64,000 nt of DNA, from contig CAIYPP010000103.1 in assembly GCA_903928115.1 (NCBI GenBank), positions 1-64,000 on the forward strand. Reading direction: 5' to 3'. Each line of letters starts with the position of its first letter. The stretch's first letter is position 1. Shown here piece after piece: positions 36,372 to 48,438 of this stretch. The translations under genes were made by a program, and so were the position numbers. The DNA is from an uncultured Planctomycetota bacterium. Its GTDB lineage: Bacteria > Planctomycetota > UBA1135 > GCA-002686595. A model generated the notes under the pieces. The model made no database searches, was not told the DNA's origin, and saw nothing but the letters and a program-made list of their open reading frames with translations.

Positions 36372-39300
36372 ATGAAGCGTTGGCTGCTCTCCGTTGTCGC
36401 GCTCGTCGCGTGCGTTCTGCCCGGCTGGTCCCAGTCTGATCCGCTGCGCGTGTTCCTGCGCGGCGGTCCGAAGACGCACGGTCCCGGCGAGCACGATCAC
36501 CCGCGCTTCGTTGCGGAGTGGGTGCCGCTGCTCTCCGAGCGCGGCGTCAAGGCCGAAGGCGCGCTGACGTTCCCGACGGCGGAGCAGCTCGAGCGCACGG
36601 ACGTGCTCGTGCTCTACGCAGCGGAAGGCGGCTCGATCCACGGCGACGACCGCACGAACCTCGAGCGCTTCCTCGCGCGCGGCGGCGGCATCGTCGTCTT
36701 GCACGACGCGGTGTGCGGCGACGACCCGCACTGGTTCAAGACGGTCGTCGGCGGAGCGTGGGAGCACGGCCACTCGAAGTGGCACACGGCGGACATCGAC
36801 CTGTACGTCACGGAGAACCGCCACGCGATCACCGACGGGGCGATGAACTTCCGCTTCCGGGACGAGATCTACTGGGAGCTGCACATGCAGCCCGAGGCCA
36901 ACGTGCTGCAGGTTGGCTTCCACTCGGTCTTCGACATCACGCCGCAGATGTGGACCTACGAAAAGGGGCCTTCGCGAGCGTTTGTTTCGCTTCAGGGGCA
37001 CTTCCACGACTCGTTCGCGCACCAAGCGTGGCGCACGCTGCTCCTGCGCGGCATCGCGTGGGCGGGTCGGCGCGATGTCGACTCGCTCCTGCGGCCGGGT
37101 GAGGCGGCGGGGCTGCGCTATCCGCAAGGCGGCCCGACGCACCCCGACCACGCGCACCAGTCGCTCCGCGTGCATCCGGACTTCGACGTCTCGCTCGTCG
37201 CGGCGGAGCCCGAAATCGTGAAGCCGATCGCGATCGACTGGGATCGCCGCGGGCGACTGTGGGCGGCGCTCACGCCGGCGTATCCGATGAAGCAGGAGTT
37301 CAGCGGTGTCGCGGCGCACGATGAAATCGCGATCCTGCTCGACGACAACGCCGACGGTCGGGTCGATCAGCGCAAGACGTTCTTCCGCGGTCTCGATCTC
37401 GTCACGTCGTTCGTGTTCCACGGTGAGGGCGTCATCGCCGGCGCTGCACCGGACATTTGGTGGCTGCGCGACACGGATGGAGACGACGTAGCGGACAAGA
37501 CGGAGCGCCTGTTCACGGGCTTCGGTTACGGCGACACGCACGCGACGTTCTCCAACTTGCGCTGGGGCCCTGACGGCTGGATTTACGCGACGCAGGGCTA
37601 CAGCGGCGGCGGGTCGAACCACATCACCAACGCGGCGGGGCGGGACTTTGGCCGCATCGGCAACGGGCTCTTCCGCTTCCGCCCCGACGGTAGCGCGATC
37701 GAGATGGTGTCGAGCTACGGCTCGAATACGTGGGGTTGCACGTTCGACGAGGAAGGCGAGCTCTTCTTCACGATGGCGAACGGCGCGCACCTGCGGCACG
37801 TCGTGCTGCCCGAGCGCTTCTTGTCGGGCAACCGCGTCGACAACGTCGCGAGCTGGACGGACCTCCCCGACCACGACCGCGTGTTCCCCGCCGTCGTGCG
37901 CACCGAGGCGCCGTACGCCCAGATCGACTTCGTCGGCGGCTTCACGGCTGCAGCGGGCTCGGCGATCTACGACGGCGGCGCTTGGCCCGCTGCGTGGACG
38001 CGCTCGCACTTCGTGTGTGAACCGACCGTGAACCTCGTGCACCACGACGTCATCGCGCCGCGTGGCGTGACGTTCGGCGCCGCGAAGAATCGCGAAGATG
38101 AGTTCATCGGCAGCACGGACCTGTGGTTCCGTCCGGTGGACGTCCGCGTTGGGCCCGACGGCGCGCTGTACGTGCTCGACTTCTACAACCAAGCGGTCGT
38201 GCACAACGACACGCGTGGTCCCAAGCACGGCCCGACGAACGCAGCGATTCGTCCCGACCGCGATCACCAGCATGGGCGCATTTGGCGCGTGCAGCACAAG
38301 AACGCGCCCAAGACGGCCCAGCTTCCGGCGGACTGGAGATCAGCCGCAGCGCTGGCTGCCCTGCTGGAGCGCGGCGATGCCTCGACGCGCACCGCTGCGA
38401 TGAACGCGATCGCGGACGGTGGCGATCCGAAGACTCTCGACGCGGTGACGGGCGTGCTCGAGCGCTCGAAGTCGCCCGCGGCGCGCATCGCGGCCGCATG
38501 GAGCCTCGCGCGCGCGGGGCGCAAGCCTCTGGCGGCGGAGCAAGCGCTGCGCGTGCCCGATCGCGAGCCCGAGCTCGCGCGCGCGGCAGCGCGAATCTTC
38601 GCGGAGTTTCCCAAGCTCGCGGACGATGCGACATCGGCTGCGCTGCTCGAGTGTCTGCGCAAGGGGGACGAGCGCGCGAAGCTGCTTGCGGCGGCCGCAC
38701 TCGGCGAGTGCGCGTCGCCGCAGTTTGCTCAGGCGTCCATGCGCGAGGTCGTTGCGATCCTCGGCGCACTGAACAACGCCTGGGCTCGGTCGCTCGCGGT
38801 GCGATGGATCGGACGCAATTGCACGGCCTATGCGGTCGCGGCGCTCGCCGAGCCGCGACCTGAATCGTTGCAAATGCTCGCGCTCGCGATTCCGTCGGCG
38901 GTCTCGCGCGACGCATCGCAAACGGCATCGCTGCTCGCGGCCGTCGCCGAGGGCGGCGCTCTCGAAGCGCGGCTCGCCATTCTCGATGGTCTCGCGCGCG
39001 GCGTGAAGACGCTGGGCGAGAAGGAGACGGGTGCGGCGATGGGTTCGCTGCGGCGTCTGCTCGCGGATAGCGAAGATCGTGTCGCGTCGGCTGCGCTGCG
39101 CCTCGTGGCGACTTGGAAGCTCGATCCGCGCGCCATGGGCGAGATCGATCAAGCTTGGGCGCGCATCGTGCAGCGCGTCGGCGACGAAAGCGCGCCGTTC
39201 GATCAGCGCGTCACAGCGCTCGCGCTCGCGATGGGCTTTGGCGAGACGCGTGCGAAGAGCCTTGCGCTCAGCGGCTCGTTCTTGGCGCCGAGTCGCTCTC

Positions 39301-41309
39301 CGCGTGAGCAACGCGCGGCGCTCGAGGCGCTCACGACGAGCGACGACGTCGCCGTCGCGGCGTTGATCGCCGATCGCTACACCGATCTCTCCAGCGAAGC
39401 ACGCGATCTCGCCTTCGAGCGCCTGCTCGCGCGCGCGAGCTGGTCGACGACGATGCTCGAGCGCGTCGAGACCGGCGCGGTGGTGCCCGCCGAGCTCGGA
39501 CCTCAGAAGGTGCATCGACTGCGGACGCATCCGGACGCCGGCGTGGCCCAGCGCGCAACGAAGGCCTTCGAGCGGCTCGCTGGAGCGAGCAACGCTGGCA
39601 TCGACGCGTTGATTGCGAAGCTCCTGCCCGAGGTCGATCGTCCCGGCGGCGACCGCGTGAACGGCAAGGAAGTGTTCGAGAAGAACTGCGCGAACTGTCA
39701 CATGGCCTTCGGAAGCGGCGGCAAGGTTGGACCGGAGCTCACGGGTATCGGCGCACACGGCGCGGGCGATCTCTTGCCGATCATCCTCGACCCGAACCGC
39801 GCTGTCGAAGCGGCCTACGCCGAGTGGATCGTCACGACCCAAGACGAGCGCAGCTTCGCGGGCGTGCTCGTACGCGACACGGAAGATGGAGTAGTGCTGC
39901 GCTCTACTTCGGGTGATCAGAGCATCGCGCGCGACGAAATCGCGTCGATCCGCAACACCGGGCGCTCGCCGATGCCTGCAGGCCTCGAGTCGATCGGCGC
40001 GGTGGGACTGCGCGACGTCATCGCGTACCTCGCGGGCGACTACGCTTATTGGCGCGTGCTCGACATGAAGCCCGTGGTGAGCTCGAACTCGCTGCGCGGC
40101 ATGTACGACTCGAAGCGCGATGCAAACCCGCTGATTCCGGCACGTTTTGGCGTCACGGCATTCGGCGGTGTGCCCTTCGAGCTGCTCGACCCCACGCGCA
40201 CGGATTCGGGCAACAACGTCTTGGTGCTGAAGGGCGGGCTCGTGCCCGACTGGGAGTCGAAGCTTGCGAAGCCGCAGCGCGTGGAGCTCAAGGTGAACGC
40301 GGTCGTGCAGCGCGTGCACGTTCTCGGTGGCATCGCGGGCTGGGGCTACCCCTACATCAAGGACTCGAAGCCGATCGTGAAGTGGACGTGGCGCTTCGCC
40401 GATGGCACGAGCGAGGAGCACGTGCTGAAGAACGGCGTCGAGTTCGCGGACTGGATCGGGCACATCGACGTGCCGGGCTCGGAATACGTTGAGGGCGCGC
40501 TGGGTGCCGGCAGCTGGGGACAGATGCGTCGCTTCGCCGTCGAGCTCGCCGCGCCGCGCGCGGTCGAGCGCATCGTGCTCGAGAGCTACGACAACGAGCT
40601 CGCGCCCACGTTCGTGGCTCTGACGGCGGAGCTGCCGGGTGCGCCACAGCAGGGTGCGATCCCCGTCGCGCCGACCGATGTCCTCATCTTCGGCGGCGGA
40701 TCGAGCCATGACTTCTCGCGCTGGTTCGACCGCTTCGACATGGGGCTCCTGCGTGGCGCAGGCTTCGACAGCGCGCGCTACACGGCGTCACTCAACGACA
40801 CACTGCGCAGCCTCGAGCTTGCGAAGTCGCTGGTCCTCTGCACGAATCAGGCGGTCGACGGCGCGGAGTTCCGCGCAGCGCTCTCGGGGCACGTCGAGCG
40901 GGGCGGCGGTTTGCTGCTCCTGCACCCCGCGACGTGGTTCAACTGGCCGGAGTGGCCCGAATACAACGCGCGCATCGTCGGGGGTGGCTCGCGCAGCCAC
41001 GAGGCACTCGGGGAGTTCGAGGTGCGCGTGGTCGACGCTTCCCACCCTCTCACGAAGGGTGTGCCGCCGACGTTCCGCATCGTCGACGAGCTTTACCGCT
41101 TCGAGCGCGCAGCGACCGACGCACCGATCCAGGTACTTGCCATGGGCAAGTCGCTCGAATCCGGCGCCGAGTTCCCGGTGCTGTGGACCGTGGAGCGTGC
41201 CGAGGGCCGCACGGTCGGATATACGCTGGGACACGACGGCCGCGCGCACGAGCACGCGGCCTTTGCCCGCATCTACCTCAACGCCATTTCGTGGATCCTC
41301 GAACGATGA
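36372..41309 (+). CDS. Giant ThuA - PVC dehydrogenase - HEAT - cytochrome c - ThuA fusion
   Basis: 1645 residues. Signal peptide ([20 protein letters not shown]). Domains in order: ThuA-like (~22-235; [29 protein letters not shown]); PVC-type membrane-bound dehydrogenase beta-propeller (~265-640; [43 protein letters not shown]); HEAT-like helical repeats (~650-1080); cytochrome c of the PVC heme-binding type with CANCH at 1106-1110 and the downstream [15 protein letters not shown]; a beta domain (~1235-1430; [14 protein letters not shown]); and a second ThuA domain (~1435-1645; [13 protein letters not shown]). Probably a periplasmic, heme-containing sugar oxidoreductase. Start ATG at 36372. 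Stop overlaps the PEP-hydrolase-family ATG. Confidence 0.88.
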   Translation: MKRWLLSVVALVACVLPGWSQSDPLRVFLRGGPKTHGPGEHDHPRFVAEWVPLLSERGVKAEGALTFPTAEQLERTDVLVLYAAEGGSIHGDDRTNLERFLARGGGIVVLHDAVCGDDPHWFKTVVGGAWEHGHSKWHTADIDLYVTENRHAITDGAMNFRFRDEIYWELHMQPEANVLQVGFHSVFDITPQMWTYEKGPSRAFVSLQGHFHDSFAHQAWRTLLLRGIAWAGRRDVDSLLRPGEAAGLRYPQGGPTHPDHAHQSLRVHPDFDVSLVAAEPEIVKPIAIDWDRRGRLWAALTPAYPMKQEFSGVAAHDEIAILLDDNADGRVDQRKTFFRGLDLVTSFVFHGEGVIAGAAPDIWWLRDTDGDDVADKTERLFTGFGYGDTHATFSNLRWGPDGWIYATQGYSGGGSNHITNAAGRDFGRIGNGLFRFRPDGSAIEMVSSYGSNTWGCTFDEEGELFFTMANGAHLRHVVLPERFLSGNRVDNVASWTDLPDHDRVFPAVVRTEAPYAQIDFVGGFTAAAGSAIYDGGAWPAAWTRSHFVCEPTVNLVHHDVIAPRGVTFGAAKNREDEFIGSTDLWFRPVDVRVGPDGALYVLDFYNQAVVHNDTRGPKHGPTNAAIRPDRDHQHGRIWRVQHKNAPKTAQLPADWRSAAALAALLERGDASTRTAAMNAIADGGDPKTLDAVTGVLERSKSPAARIAAAWSLARAGRKPLAAEQALRVPDREPELARAAARIFAEFPKLADDATSAALLECLRKGDERAKLLAAAALGECASPQFAQASMREVVAILGALNNAWARSLAVRWIGRNCTAYAVAALAEPRPESLQMLALAIPSAVSRDASQTASLLAAVAEGGALEARLAILDGLARGVKTLGEKETGAAMGSLRRLLADSEDRVASAALRLVATWKLDPRAMGEIDQAWARIVQRVGDESAPFDQRVTALALAMGFGETRAKSLALSGSFLAPSRSPREQRAALEALTTSDDVAVAALIADRYTDLSSEARDLAFERLLARASWSTTMLERVETGAVVPAELGPQKVHRLRTHPDAGVAQRATKAFERLAGASNAGIDALIAKLLPEVDRPGGDRVNGKEVFEKNCANCHMAFGSGGKVGPELTGIGAHGAGDLLPIILDPNRAVEAAYAEWIVTTQDERSFAGVLVRDTEDGVVLRSTSGDQSIARDEIASIRNTGRSPMPAGLESIGAVGLRDVIAYLAGDYAYWRVLDMKPVVSSNSLRGMYDSKRDANPLIPARFGVTAFGGVPFELLDPTRTDSGNNVLVLKGGLVPDWESKLAKPQRVELKVNAVVQRVHVLGGIAGWGYPYIKDSKPIVKWTWRFADGTSEEHVLKNGVEFADWIGHIDVPGSEYVEGALGAGSWGQMRRFAVELAAPRAVERIVLESYDNELAPTFVALTAELPGAPQQGAIPVAPTDVLIFGGGSSHDFSRWFDRFDMGLLRGAGFDSARYTASLNDTLRSLELAKSLVLCTNQAVDGAEFRAALSGHVERGGGLLLLHPATWFNWPEWPEYNARIVGGGSRSHEALGEFEVRVVDASHPLTKGVPPTFRIVDELYRFERAATDAPIQVLAMGKSLESGAEFPVLWTVERAEGRTVGYTLGHDGRAHEHAAFARIYLNAISWILER

Positions 41310-42178
41310 AGAAGGTCGCGCACGACAACTCCCGCAAAGGCATCCTCTCGCGGTTCCGCGCTCAATTTGCGCGCGGCGAGCCGATCATCGGCGGCGGCGC
41401 GGGCACCGGCATCTCGGCGAAGAGCGAAGAGGCCGGCGGCATCGACTTGCTCATCGTCTACAACTCGGGGCGCTATCGCATGGCGGGGCGCGGCTCGACA
41501 GCGGGTTTGATGCCCTACGGCAATGCCAATCAGATCGTGAAGGAGATGGCGTTCGAGGTGTTGCCCGTGGTGAAGCACACGCCGGTTCTGGCGGGCGTTT
41601 GCGGCACGGATCCTTTCATGATGCCCAAGCTCTTTCTGCGCGAGCTGCGCGAGCTTGGCTACGCGGGCATTCAGAACTTCCCGACGGTCGGCCTGATCGA
41701 GGGCGAGCTGCGCGCGACGCTCGAAGAGACGGGCATGGGCTACGGCCTCGAAGTCGACTGCGTGAAGCTCGCGCACGAGATGGACATGCTCACGACGCCT
41801 TACGCTTTCAATCCGCAGGAGGCGATCGACATGACGCGCGCGGGCGCCGACATCGTGGTCGCGCACATGGGCTGCACCAGCGGCGGAACCATCGGTGCGA
41901 AGTCGACGAAGACGCTCGAGCGCTGCGTCGGCTTGATTCAGGAGATCGTCGACGCGGCCAAGCGCACGCGGCGCGACGTGATCTGCCTGTGCCACGGCGG
42001 TCCGATCGCGATGCCCGACGACGCGCAGTTCATCATCGACCGCGTCGAAGGCATCGACGGCTTCTACGGAGCGAGCTCGACGGAGCGCCTACCGACCGAG
42101 CTCGCGATCAAGGCCCAGATCGAGTCGTTCAAGTCGATTCGGCTGCCCAAGCGCGCCGCGCGCAAGCCTAAGAAGTAG
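41306..42178 (+). CDS. Phosphoenolpyruvate hydrolase family (TIM-barrel) protein
   Basis: 290 residues. Diagnostic start [20 protein letters not shown] followed by [77 protein letters not shown] and [16 protein letters not shown]: the PEP_hydrolase TIM-barrel family, related to the isocitrate lyase/PEP mutase fold and often found with Tm-1-like proteins. Exact substrate unknown. A lysine-rich tail ends the protein. ATG at 41306 overlaps the previous stop (ATGA), so it is coupled to the giant ThuA protein and may process a product of the same catabolic route (inference). Confidence 0.87.
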   Translation: MKKVAHDNSRKGILSRFRAQFARGEPIIGGGAGTGISAKSEEAGGIDLLIVYNSGRYRMAGRGSTAGLMPYGNANQIVKEMAFEVLPVVKHTPVLAGVCGTDPFMMPKLFLRELRELGYAGIQNFPTVGLIEGELRATLEETGMGYGLEVDCVKLAHEMDMLTTPYAFNPQEAIDMTRAGADIVVAHMGCTSGGTIGAKSTKTLERCVGLIQEIVDAAKRTRRDVICLCHGGPIAMPDDAQFIIDRVEGIDGFYGASSTERLPTELAIKAQIESFKSIRLPKRAARKPKK

Positions 42179-42191
42179 CGGAACTTGCGCC

Positions 42192-42746
42192 TCAAGCGCC
42201 GCTGAGGCGGCGTGGCTGCCATTCGAGCACGTGCAGCGAGCCGTGCTCGAAACGCCACGCCATCCACTCTTGCGTCGGAACCCCGCGGGCGATGCCGAGC
42301 GCGATCTTGATGACGCCGGCGTGTGTCACGAGCGCCAAACGCTCGCTGCCCGCGGCTTGTCGTTCTTCCAAGAACTCCGCCACTCGCGCGCACATCCTTG
42401 CGACGGACTCGCCGCCCGGGATCGTGTACTCCAACGGCGCGACGGCCCAAGCGTCGAGCTCTGCGCGCGGAATCGCGTCCCACGGACGCGTCTCCCACTC
42501 TCCGAAGTCGAGCTCGCCGATGCGTGTGTCGACGATGGGGGAGGGGTGCAAGCGCTCGGCGAGTTCGCGGCAGCGGCGCAGCGGGCTCGAGTAGAGCTCC
42601 GCATCACGTGGCAGGCGCGCACGCAGCGACTCCGCGAGGCCATCGAGCTCGCGGGTCGCCTTCGAGCTGAGCTCGACGTCCGTGCGGCCGTAGCAAAGCG
42701 TCGACGGGACCGCCGTGGACGGATGACGGATCAGGAAAACCTGCAC
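42192..42746 (-). CDS. cobC: Alpha-ribazole phosphatase-like histidine phosphatase
   Basis: 184 residues from a GTG at 42746, which overlaps the cobS stop by 16 bp. Histidine-phosphatase core: FLIRHPST (catalytic His in RH-P-S-T, replacing the commoner RHGE), CYGRTDVELS, SSPLRRCRELAERL (second Arg), IGELDFGEWE and LVTHAGVIK (second catalytic His). The RHPST...CYGRTD pattern is typical of CobC, which removes phosphate from alpha-ribazole-5'-phosphate or the final cobalamin phosphate. Placement after cobT and cobS supports this. Confidence 0.87.
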   Translation of the reverse strand: MQVFLIRHPSTAVPSTLCYGRTDVELSSKATRELDGLAESLRARLPRDAELYSSPLRRCRELAERLHPSPIVDTRIGELDFGEWETRPWDAIPRAELDAWAVAPLEYTIPGGESVARMCARVAEFLEERQAAGSERLALVTHAGVIKIALGIARGVPTQEWMAWRFEHGSLHVLEWQPRRLSGA

Positions 42747-43513
42747 AGGAGTCCGATGTAGACGCCCAGCTCGGCAATCTGCTGCGTGGCGCCGAGGCAA
42801 TCGCCCGTGTAGCCGCCGAGATGTCTTTCGAGGTACCGCTTCGCGCCGAGCGTGACGGCAACGGCGAGCGCGAGCGCGACGAGCACCTTGCGGTAGTCCA
42901 CTCCGAGCCAGAGCAACGCTGCGAGAGGCGCGAGCCCGAAGAACGCGGCGCAGAGCCACTCTCCGACGCTGAGCTTGCGCGCGAGTGGCTTCGATTTCGC
43001 GAGCTCGTCCTCGCGCACGTAGTCGAGCAGGCACAAGAGCGACGTTGATGCGAGCCGCGAGATTGCGTGGCCGGCCACGAGCGCGGCGACCGTGACACTC
43101 AGCTGCGCCTGTCGGGTCAGCTCGTGCAGTGCGGCGAACTTGGTGAGCAGCGCCATCGCGATTGCAATGGCTCCAAAGCTCCCAACGCGCGAGTCTTTCA
43201 TGATCTCGAGGATGCGCAGCTTCTCCCAGCCGCCCCCGAAGCCGTCGACGGAATCGGACAGGCCGTCTTCGTGGAATGCACCTGTGGCAAGAAGCGTCGC
43301 AGCCATGCCGAGCAGCACGGCGATGCTCGCAGGCAGCACTTGCGCCGCGAGCCAGGTGACGCCTCCACCGACAAGTCCAACCACGATGCCTACAAGAGTG
43401 AAGTAGCGCGCTGCATGGTTGAGCTGTTCGCTGGAGTGGCCCACCCAAGCGGGTACGGGCAAGCGCGTCAGGAACCGCAGCGCGGCGAAGAAATACTCGA
43501 GCTGCAGCTTCAT
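42731..43513 (-). CDS. cobS: Adenosylcobinamide-GDP ribazoletransferase (cobalamin synthase)
   Basis: 260 residues, polytopic inner-membrane enzyme that joins adenosylcobinamide-GDP with alpha-ribazole (or its phosphate). The family signature is intact: GAFHEDGLSDSVDGFGGG at about 79-95, then ILEIMKDSRVGSFG, and near the end GYTGDCLGATQQ. About six hydrophobic segments. ATG at 43513 overlaps the cobT stop by one base (TGATG), and its 3' end overlaps cobC by 16 bp: a tight cobT-cobS-cobC operon. Confidence 0.95.
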   Translation of the reverse strand: MKLQLEYFFAALRFLTRLPVPAWVGHSSEQLNHAARYFTLVGIVVGLVGGGVTWLAAQVLPASIAVLLGMAATLLATGAFHEDGLSDSVDGFGGGWEKLRILEIMKDSRVGSFGAIAIAMALLTKFAALHELTRQAQLSVTVAALVAGHAISRLASTSLLCLLDYVREDELAKSKPLARKLSVGEWLCAAFFGLAPLAALLWLGVDYRKVLVALALAVAVTLGAKRYLERHLGGYTGDCLGATQQIAELGVYIGLLCRFS

Positions 43514-44562
43514 CACGACTTCTCCGAGACGCCCGCGGAGTCGAAGCTCGCCATCTCGTTCAGGATCGCGCAGGCGCTGCGCAAGAACGGAATGGCGAGT
43601 GCCGCGCCCGTGCCCTCGCCGAGGCGCAGGTCCATGTCGAGCAGCGGCCGCGCCTTCAGGAACTCGAGCTGCAGCCGATGGCCCTGCTCCTGCGAGCGAT
43701 GTGCGAAGACGCAGTACTCCAGCGTGGCCGGCGCGAGCGCGTGCGCGACGAGAAGCGCGCTCGTGACGATGAAGCCGTCGACCACGATCGTCATGCGTTC
43801 CTCCGCCGCGGCCAGCATCGCTCCACTGAGCATCGCGATCTCGAAGCCCCCGAAGCGCGCGAGCACATCGAGCGGTTGTGCGTTCCGCTCCGGCCAAGCG
43901 GCGAGTGCGCGGTCCAGAAGCTCCAGCTTGCGCCGCAGGCCCGCGTCATCGAGCCCCGTGCCGCGTCCGGTGCAGCGCTCGAGCGGCACGCCGGTGAGGC
44001 AGTGCATGAGGAGCGAAGCCGAGGCCGTGTTGCCGATGCCCATCTCGCCGAAGCCGATCACGTTGCAGCCCTGCGCGCGCAGGCATCGAACGACCGCGCG
44101 GCCGTGCTCCATCGCGTGCGCGCACTGCTCGGCCGTCATCGCCGCGCCCTCGAGATAGCTCGCGGTGCCCAGTGCCACCTTTGCGTCGAGCAGCCCCGCG
44201 CGCGGCCCAAACTCGTGGTGGACTCCGGCGTCCGCTACGACGAGGGAGATCGCTGCCTGCCGCGCGAGCACGTTGATCGCGGCCCCGCCCGCGAGGAAGT
44301 TCTCGACCATCTGCCACGTCACGTCCTGGGGGTAGGCCGAGATTCCATGGCGCGCCGCGCCGTGATCGCCCGCGCAGACGAGGATGTGTGCGTTCTCGAC
44401 GCGCGGCGAGAGGGTGCCTTGGACGAGCCCGAGCTGCAGGGCGAGCCCTTCGAGCAAGCCCAGCGCGCCGAGCGGCTTGGTCTTGGTGTCGATCGCGCGC
44501 TGGAGCGTCGGCTGGAGGGTGCGATCGAGAGGGCGGACCGAGGCGACGAAGGGGGGGCTCAT
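43513..44562 (-). CDS. cobT: Nicotinate-nucleotide-dimethylbenzimidazole phosphoribosyltransferase
   Basis: 349 residues, the normal size. Activates the lower-ligand base to alpha-ribazole-5'-phosphate using nicotinate mononucleotide. Visible motifs: [77 protein letters not shown], and the catalytic Glu316 in [12 protein letters not shown]. First gene of the cobTSC operon; the 180 bp upstream, shared with the divergent DUF1800 gene, shows no recognisable cobalamin riboswitch. No corrin-ring genes are nearby, so this may serve salvage. Confidence 0.96.
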   Translation of the reverse strand: MSPPFVASVRPLDRTLQPTLQRAIDTKTKPLGALGLLEGLALQLGLVQGTLSPRVENAHILVCAGDHGAARHGISAYPQDVTWQMVENFLAGGAAINVLARQAAISLVVADAGVHHEFGPRAGLLDAKVALGTASYLEGAAMTAEQCAHAMEHGRAVVRCLRAQGCNVIGFGEMGIGNTASASLLMHCLTGVPLERCTGRGTGLDDAGLRRKLELLDRALAAWPERNAQPLDVLARFGGFEIAMLSGAMLAAAEERMTIVVDGFIVTSALLVAHALAPATLEYCVFAHRSQEQGHRLQLEFLKARPLLDMDLRLGEGTGAALAIPFLRSACAILNEMASFDSAGVSEKS

Positions 44563-44699
44563 CGGGGGCGGGGAAGCATACGGAGGCGTACGCAGGCCGC
44601 GCAGTGCATCGCGCGGGGCTCCGCGACCTATCGGGCTGCCGTGGACTTGTACCCTGCCGTCGAGGCCTCGCAGGAGGCAAGATAGGTGCCGCCGGTGCC

Positions 44700-44718
44700 C
44701 CGCCCGAAACTCGGGCGG
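44700..44718 (+). promoter_or_regulatory. Leader hairpin before the DUF1800 gene
   Basis: Perfect 8 bp stem CCGCCCGA/TCGGGCGG with a 3-base loop, ending 23 bp before the ATG of the DUF1800 gene and just upstream of its AGGAG ribosome site. It could stabilise the mRNA or modulate initiation; no known element matches. Confidence 0.35.
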
Positions 44719-44741
44719 CCACAGCGTGTTCAGGAGATGCC

Positions 44742-46433
<1,692 letters not shown>

Positions 46434-46446
46434 GCGGAGCCCCACC

Positions 46447-47703
46447 ATGAGTCTCTCGCACCTCGACCGTCGCACCCTGCTCGCCGCCAGCGGGCTCGCG
46501 GGCTTTGCGCTGCTCTCCGACCGCGCGAATGGCGCCGTGAAGCTCTGGTCTTCGCCCGCGCTCGCGCAGGCCGGTGATGGTCGCGTGTTGATCTTGCTGC
46601 AGCTTTCTGGCGGCAACGACGGCCTCGACACGGTCGTGCCCTTCGCCGATGACGCGTACCGTCGCGCGCGTCCGACGCTCGGGCTCAAGAAAGGCGAGAC
46701 GCTGCCGCTCGATGACTACCGCGGCTTCCACGGCTCTCTCAAGGCGCTTCGGCGTCACTACGACGCAGGTCGCGTTGCGCTCGTCGAGGGCGTCGGCTAC
46801 CCCGACCCGATCCGCTCGCACTTCAAGAGCTACGACGTGTGGCACACCGCCGACATCCGCGGACGCAACGCGGGCGACGGCTGGGTGGGGAAGTTGTGCG
46901 ACGCAGCGTTCAAGGATGTTCGCAACCCCAACCTTGTCGTGCACGTCGGCGCGAACGTGCCGTATTCGCTGCACTCGACGACGCACCCCGCTGCGAGCTT
47001 CGTGAATCCGCGCGCGTATCGCTGGGCTGGCGGTGAGTCGGAGACCGAGGCCTACGAAAAGGCGGGCGGCATGGAAGCGGAGTCCGACCCGCGCGCGAAG
47101 CCGAAGAAGCGCGAGGGCGAGTCGAGTCTCGACTTCCTGCGTCGCGTCCTCGCGGACGGCCAGTCCTCGTCGGAGCAGGTGCGGCGCGCCGTCGCGGCGT
47201 ACCGCACGCCGATCGAGTATCCGCCGAACGAGGCGCTCGCTCAGTCGCTCGCGGATGTCGCGGCGCTCGTCAGCGGCGGAATCGGTGCCCGCGTCATCTC
47301 GGTCGAGGCCGGCGGATACGACACCCACACCGACGAACGCAACCGCCACGACCAGCTGATGCGCACGCTCGACGCCGCGCTCGGGCCCTTCCTCGACGAC
47401 CTCGGTCGCAGCGAAGCCGGCCGCAAGGCCGTGGTGCTTGTCTTCTCCGAGTTCGGGCGCCGCGTCGCGGAGAACGGCGCGCGCGGAACCGACCACGGCG
47501 TCGCGGGCCCGATGTTCGCGCTCGGCCACGACATCAAGGGCGGCCTCTACGGCAAGCATCCGTCGCTGGAGAAGCTCGACGACGGCGACCTGATCCACAC
47601 GACGGACTTCCGCTCGGTGTATGCGACCGCGATCGAGCGCTGCTTCGCCGTGAAGCACGAGCGCGTGCTCGGCGCGAAGTATCCGCTCGTGCCGTACGTT
47701 TGA
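46447..47703 (+). CDS. DUF1501 family protein, Tat-type signal
   Basis: 418 residues. The N-terminus has a twin-arginine motif (DRRTLLAASGLAGFALL), so it is probably exported folded. DUF1501 blocks: LLQLSGGNDGLDTVVPFAD, YRGFHGSLKALRRHYDAGRV, HFKSYDVWHTAD, VEAGGYDTHTDERN, VLVFSEFGRRVAENGARGTD, and a final HKKGG-type region reading FALGHDIKGGLYGKHPS. The fold belongs to the alkaline-phosphatase/sulfatase superfamily, but the activity is unknown. Follows its usual DUF1800 partner; a flavin-reductase-like gene starts 4 bp later. Confidence 0.92.
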   Translation: MSLSHLDRRTLLAASGLAGFALLSDRANGAVKLWSSPALAQAGDGRVLILLQLSGGNDGLDTVVPFADDAYRRARPTLGLKKGETLPLDDYRGFHGSLKALRRHYDAGRVALVEGVGYPDPIRSHFKSYDVWHTADIRGRNAGDGWVGKLCDAAFKDVRNPNLVVHVGANVPYSLHSTTHPAASFVNPRAYRWAGGESETEAYEKAGGMEAESDPRAKPKKREGESSLDFLRRVLADGQSSSEQVRRAVAAYRTPIEYPPNEALAQSLADVAALVSGGIGARVISVEAGGYDTHTDERNRHDQLMRTLDAALGPFLDDLGRSEAGRKAVVLVFSEFGRRVAENGARGTDHGVAGPMFALGHDIKGGLYGKHPSLEKLDDGDLIHTTDFRSVYATAIERCFAVKHERVLGAKYPLVPYV

Positions 47704-47707
47704 GCCG

Positions 47708-48319
47708 ATGCAGGTCGACGTCTCGACGCTCTCGCCGACCGCGGCGTATCGCCTGATGATCGCGTGCCTCGTGCCGCGTCCGATCGCGTGGGTGAGCACG
47801 CTCTCCGCCGACGGAGTCGCCAACCTCGCGCCGTTCTCCTTCTTCGGCGGAGTGACCTCCGATCCGCCGATCGTGATGGTCAGCGTGGGGCGCCGCCGCG
47901 ATGGCTCGCGCAAGGACACGGCGGCGAACTTGCTGGCGACGCGTGAGGCGGTGGTGCACATCCCGGATCGCGAGCGCGCGGCGGCGATGGTTTCGACGAG
48001 TGTCGAAGCCCCGCCGGAGGTCGACGAGTTCGAGCTCGCTGGGCTGGCGAAGCTCGCGTCCGTTCATGTGAAGCCGGCGCGCATCGCGGATGCGCCGATC
48101 GCGATGGAGTGCGAGCTCGAGCGCCACGACGAGCTCGGACGCGGCCCTGTCGACATGTTTCTCTTGCGCGTCGTCGGCTTTCACGTCGCGGACTTGCTGC
48201 TCGTCGATGGGCTCCCCGATCCCGCGTGTCTTCACGCCATCGGTCGCCTCGGTGGTGAGCACTACTGCGACGCGTCTGCCACATTCTCTCTTCAGCGCCC
48301 TCCGCGCCCGGCGCGTTGA
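47708..48319 (+). CDS. Flavin reductase-like (FMN split-barrel) protein
   Basis: 203 residues. Flavoredoxin/flavin-reductase fold: TAAYRLMIACLVPRPIAWVS, GVANLAPFSFFGGVTSDPPI and MVSVGRRRDGSRKDTAANLL are the FMN-binding strand-loop set, followed by VVHIPDRERAAAM. These proteins bind FMN and reduce it with NAD(P)H or act as electron carriers. Electron partner unknown. It begins 4 bp after the DUF1501 stop and is likely cotranscribed. Start ATG at 47708. Confidence 0.88.
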   Translation: MQVDVSTLSPTAAYRLMIACLVPRPIAWVSTLSADGVANLAPFSFFGGVTSDPPIVMVSVGRRRDGSRKDTAANLLATREAVVHIPDRERAAAMVSTSVEAPPEVDEFELAGLAKLASVHVKPARIADAPIAMECELERHDELGRGPVDMFLLRVVGFHVADLLLVDGLPDPACLHAIGRLGGEHYCDASATFSLQRPPRPAR

Positions 48320-48438
48320 TGCGGGTCGTGAACGTAGAGCGGGGCGTTGGTGGAGCGAAGGCGGCTTGGTAGCCTCCGGCTCGGCGGTGGCAGTTTCTTG
48401 CGACCGCCCTAGGTCCAAAGAGAAACCGCAGGATTTCC

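Noticed and set aside
38340-40709. A 789-codon minus-strand open frame
   Set aside because: Shadow of the giant ThuA/cytochrome c gene; no motifs of its own.
43346-44562. Longer upstream starts for cobS and cobC
   Set aside because: Extended frames run into unrelated Arg-rich sequence; the chosen starts fit family N-termini and the overlaps.
44563-44741. Cobalamin riboswitch upstream of cobT
   Set aside because: Leader is the right length but the conserved B12 box and flanking helices could not be found on the cobT strand.
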